DNA of 12,441 nt. It comes from an uncultured Halomicronema sp. GTDB lineage: Bacteria; Cyanobacteriota; Cyanobacteriia; Phormidesmidales; Phormidesmidaceae. The position numbers were made by a program, and so were the translations under genes. The DNA lies in assembly GCA_937897665.1 (NCBI GenBank), contig CALCPB010000205.1:1-12441 (forward strand). Reading direction: 5' to 3'. Of this stretch, positions 11,447 through 12,441 are shown piece by piece. The notes under the pieces are model-generated. The model did not search any database. It was not told the origin of the DNA and saw only the letters and a list, made by a program, of their open reading frames with translations. The stretch's first letter is position 1. Every line of letters begins with the position of its first letter.

Positions 11447-11536
11447 CTCCCGCAGAGCTTCTGTCTGGGGTGAGTGTTGAAGCAAAGGGGTTTCCCGGCT
11501 TTAGCATTGGCTTGAGACACAGGTTTTCTGCGGGAG
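11447..11536 (+). ncRNA. Candidate multi-helix RNA element, apcB-apcC gap
   Basis: An outer 10-bp helix is formed by CTCCCGCAGA (11447-11456) and TCTGCGGGAG (11527-11536). Inside it, with no spacer, follows a 5-bp helix GCTTC/GAAGC (11457-11461 and 11479-11483). Again without spacer comes a 7-bp helix: AAAG-GGG (11484-11490) with CCC and CTTT (11494-11496 and 11499-11502), with two bulged G. A weak 3-bp AGC/GCT hairpin (11503-11512) may follow. The right arm is followed by ATGTTTT, so it could also be a leaky terminator. This is inferred from pairing by eye only. The role could be attenuation, RNase processing or a translation switch for apcC. Confidence 0.4.
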
Positions 11537-11662
11537 ATGTTTTAAGATAAGGCTCGTTTTGGTCGGACTGTCTGCTGAATCTCATAAACCAGGCGCGATC
11601 GCCCGTTGAGCTGTTTGAGTAACTGAATGTTGATTGATATAGGTCAGGAGAATTAACTTGCC

Positions 11663-11866
11663 ATGCGAATGTTTAAGATTACGGCCTGTGTTCCTAGCCA
11701 AACTCGCATTCGCACCCAGCGAGAGTTGCAGAACACCTTTTTTACTAAATTAGTGCCCTACGATAACTGGTTTAGTGAGCAGCAACGGATTCAAAAAATG
11801 GGTGGAAAGATTGTCAAAGTTGAGATGGCGACCGGGCGACCCGGCCTCAACACTGGGCTTCTATAG
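11663..11866 (+). CDS. apcC: Phycobilisome core linker ApcC (L-C)
   Basis: ApcC is the small linker that fits inside allophycocyanin trimers at the ends of core cylinders and modulates their absorption. At 67 aa it matches the family length closely. It starts MRMFKITACVPSQTRIRTQR, contains the conserved NTFFTKLVPYDNWFSEQQRI and KMGGKIVKVE, and ends in GLNTGLL. This is the CpcD-type linker fold. AGGAG (11646-11650) lies 12 nt before the ATG. It is the last gene of the apc cluster, closed by the terminator at 11906-11937. Confidence 0.97.
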   Translation: MRMFKITACVPSQTRIRTQRELQNTFFTKLVPYDNWFSEQQRIQKMGGKIVKVEMATGRPGLNTGLL

Positions 11867-11905
11867 TTCTTGTTGCTTTTAGCTTGGGGTATTGTGAGTG
11901 ATTTG

Positions 11906-11937
11906 AGTAGGCATGGATATCCATTGCCTACTTTTTT
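11906..11937 (+). terminator. Intrinsic terminator of the apc operon
   Basis: AGTAGGCATGGAT (11906-11918) folds back on ATCCAT-T-GCCTACT (11919-11931) with a single bulged T, and six T residues follow directly (11932-11937). It lies 40 nt past the apcC stop. This is a strong rho-independent terminator and separates apcC from ftsW. Confidence 0.92.
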
Positions 11938-12176
11938 ATTGGGAGTTCGATATACTGGCCGGATGTTCTGAGGAACAAAGATCCGCTTCTCAGGTGATAT
12001 CTCAGCTCACCCAGTTTGGGCGCTAAGTTTTCGACGTCGGCGATCGCACCCTCCCCTTGTTTTGGGGACTGTGAGCTTTGCCCGAGCCCCCGAATCAAGG
12101 CTGCCATCAGTCCTGATGCAGGCGGTCTAAGATTCCTGTCCACAGTTGCCCTCCCCTCGATTAATTAAGCAAGCTG

Positions 12177-12441
12177 ATGAATTTCAAGGCCAGTGCAACT
12201 CTTTTGTGGCGATTGTTCCCCGTCGTTGATCCCACGACGGCTCAGTGGTCACGTGAGGCCCGATTAACCCGGTGGCTCACGCTGGTGTGGCTAGCCATTG
12301 GCCTGATTACGCTGTTTTCGGCTTCTTACCCAGTGGCTCTGGAAGAAACGGGGGTGGGGTGGCGGTTATTGGCGGTTCAGCTGCTCAGGGATTTTATCGG
12401 GCTGACCCTGTTTAATTGGGTGGTGCAGCAGCCGCTGACCC
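12177..12441 (+). CDS. ftsW: FtsW-like cell division protein (N-terminal part)
   Basis: Only the first 88 codons are in the window. FtsW (SEDS family) is the membrane peptidoglycan glycosyltransferase of the division septum. The visible part has a cytoplasmic N terminus with PVVDPTTAQWSREARLTRWL (15-34). A first membrane helix follows at about 34-52, ending in LITLFSASYPVA (43-54), where FSAS is characteristic of the family. A second hydrophobic segment begins near 64. An in-frame TAA at 12162-12164 limits the start to this ATG or very close to it. No good Shine-Dalgarno is seen. The 239-nt gap from the apc terminator holds GCGATCGC at 12040-12047 and presumably the promoter. RodA is the main alternative. 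Confidence 0.82.
   Translation, partial: MNFKASATLLWRLFPVVDPTTAQWSREARLTRWLTLVWLAIGLITLFSASYPVALEETGVGWRLLAVQLLRDFIGLTLFNWVVQQPLT

Noticed and set aside
11928..12143. 71-codon minus-strand frame between apcC and ftsW
   Set aside because: Overlaps the apc terminator, has no family features, and the interval looks like an ordinary promoter region.

Overview
The window is cyanobacterial chromosome. It carries thylakoid ATP synthase genes in the cyanobacterial order, with duplicated b-type subunits (b and b') and a gamma subunit bearing the photosynthetic insertion. Next to them is a complete allophycocyanin core cluster, apcE-apcA-apcB-apcC. At least nine copies of the octamer GCGATCGC (the HIP1 palindrome common in many cyanobacteria) occur in 12.4 kb. 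The layout atp operon / apcEABC / ftsW resembles, from memory, that of Synechococcus elongatus. However, ApcE here has three linker repeats (901 aa), as expected for a three-cylinder phycobilisome core, whereas S. elongatus is described as having a shorter ApcE. I do not assign a species.

Layout. Minus strand, read right to left from about 6.2 kb to 0.2 kb: atp1 (assembly protein I), atpI (a), atpH (c), atpG (b'), atpF (b), atpD (delta), atpA (alpha), atpC (gamma). A strong intrinsic terminator ends the unit at 163-203. The beta and epsilon genes are absent; in cyanobacteria they normally form a separate unit. Perfect inverted repeats sit in several intercistronic gaps, the clearest just after atpH (c-subunit) and between atpA and atpC. 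These could tune the unequal stoichiometry of the complex.

From 6.2 to 7.1 kb lies a poorly conserved-looking stretch. It has one uncertain minus-strand reading frame (6418-6858) interrupted in its middle by a 16-bp perfect inverted repeat, then the presumed apcE promoter region. Plus strand from 7.1 to 11.9 kb: apcE (core-membrane linker and terminal emitter), a 554-nt gap with about eight small hairpins, apcA, apcB, a 257-nt gap containing a compact multi-helix RNA candidate, apcC (core linker), and an intrinsic terminator. The N-terminal 88 codons of ftsW start at 12177 and run off the window.

The genes belong to two halves of photosynthetic energy conversion. ApcA/ApcB/ApcC/ApcE build the phycobilisome core that passes light energy to the photosystems, and the F1Fo enzyme uses the resulting proton gradient. 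No new protein system is evident. The least explained parts are the apcB-apcC RNA structure, the structured apcE-apcA gap and the 6.4-6.9 kb island.
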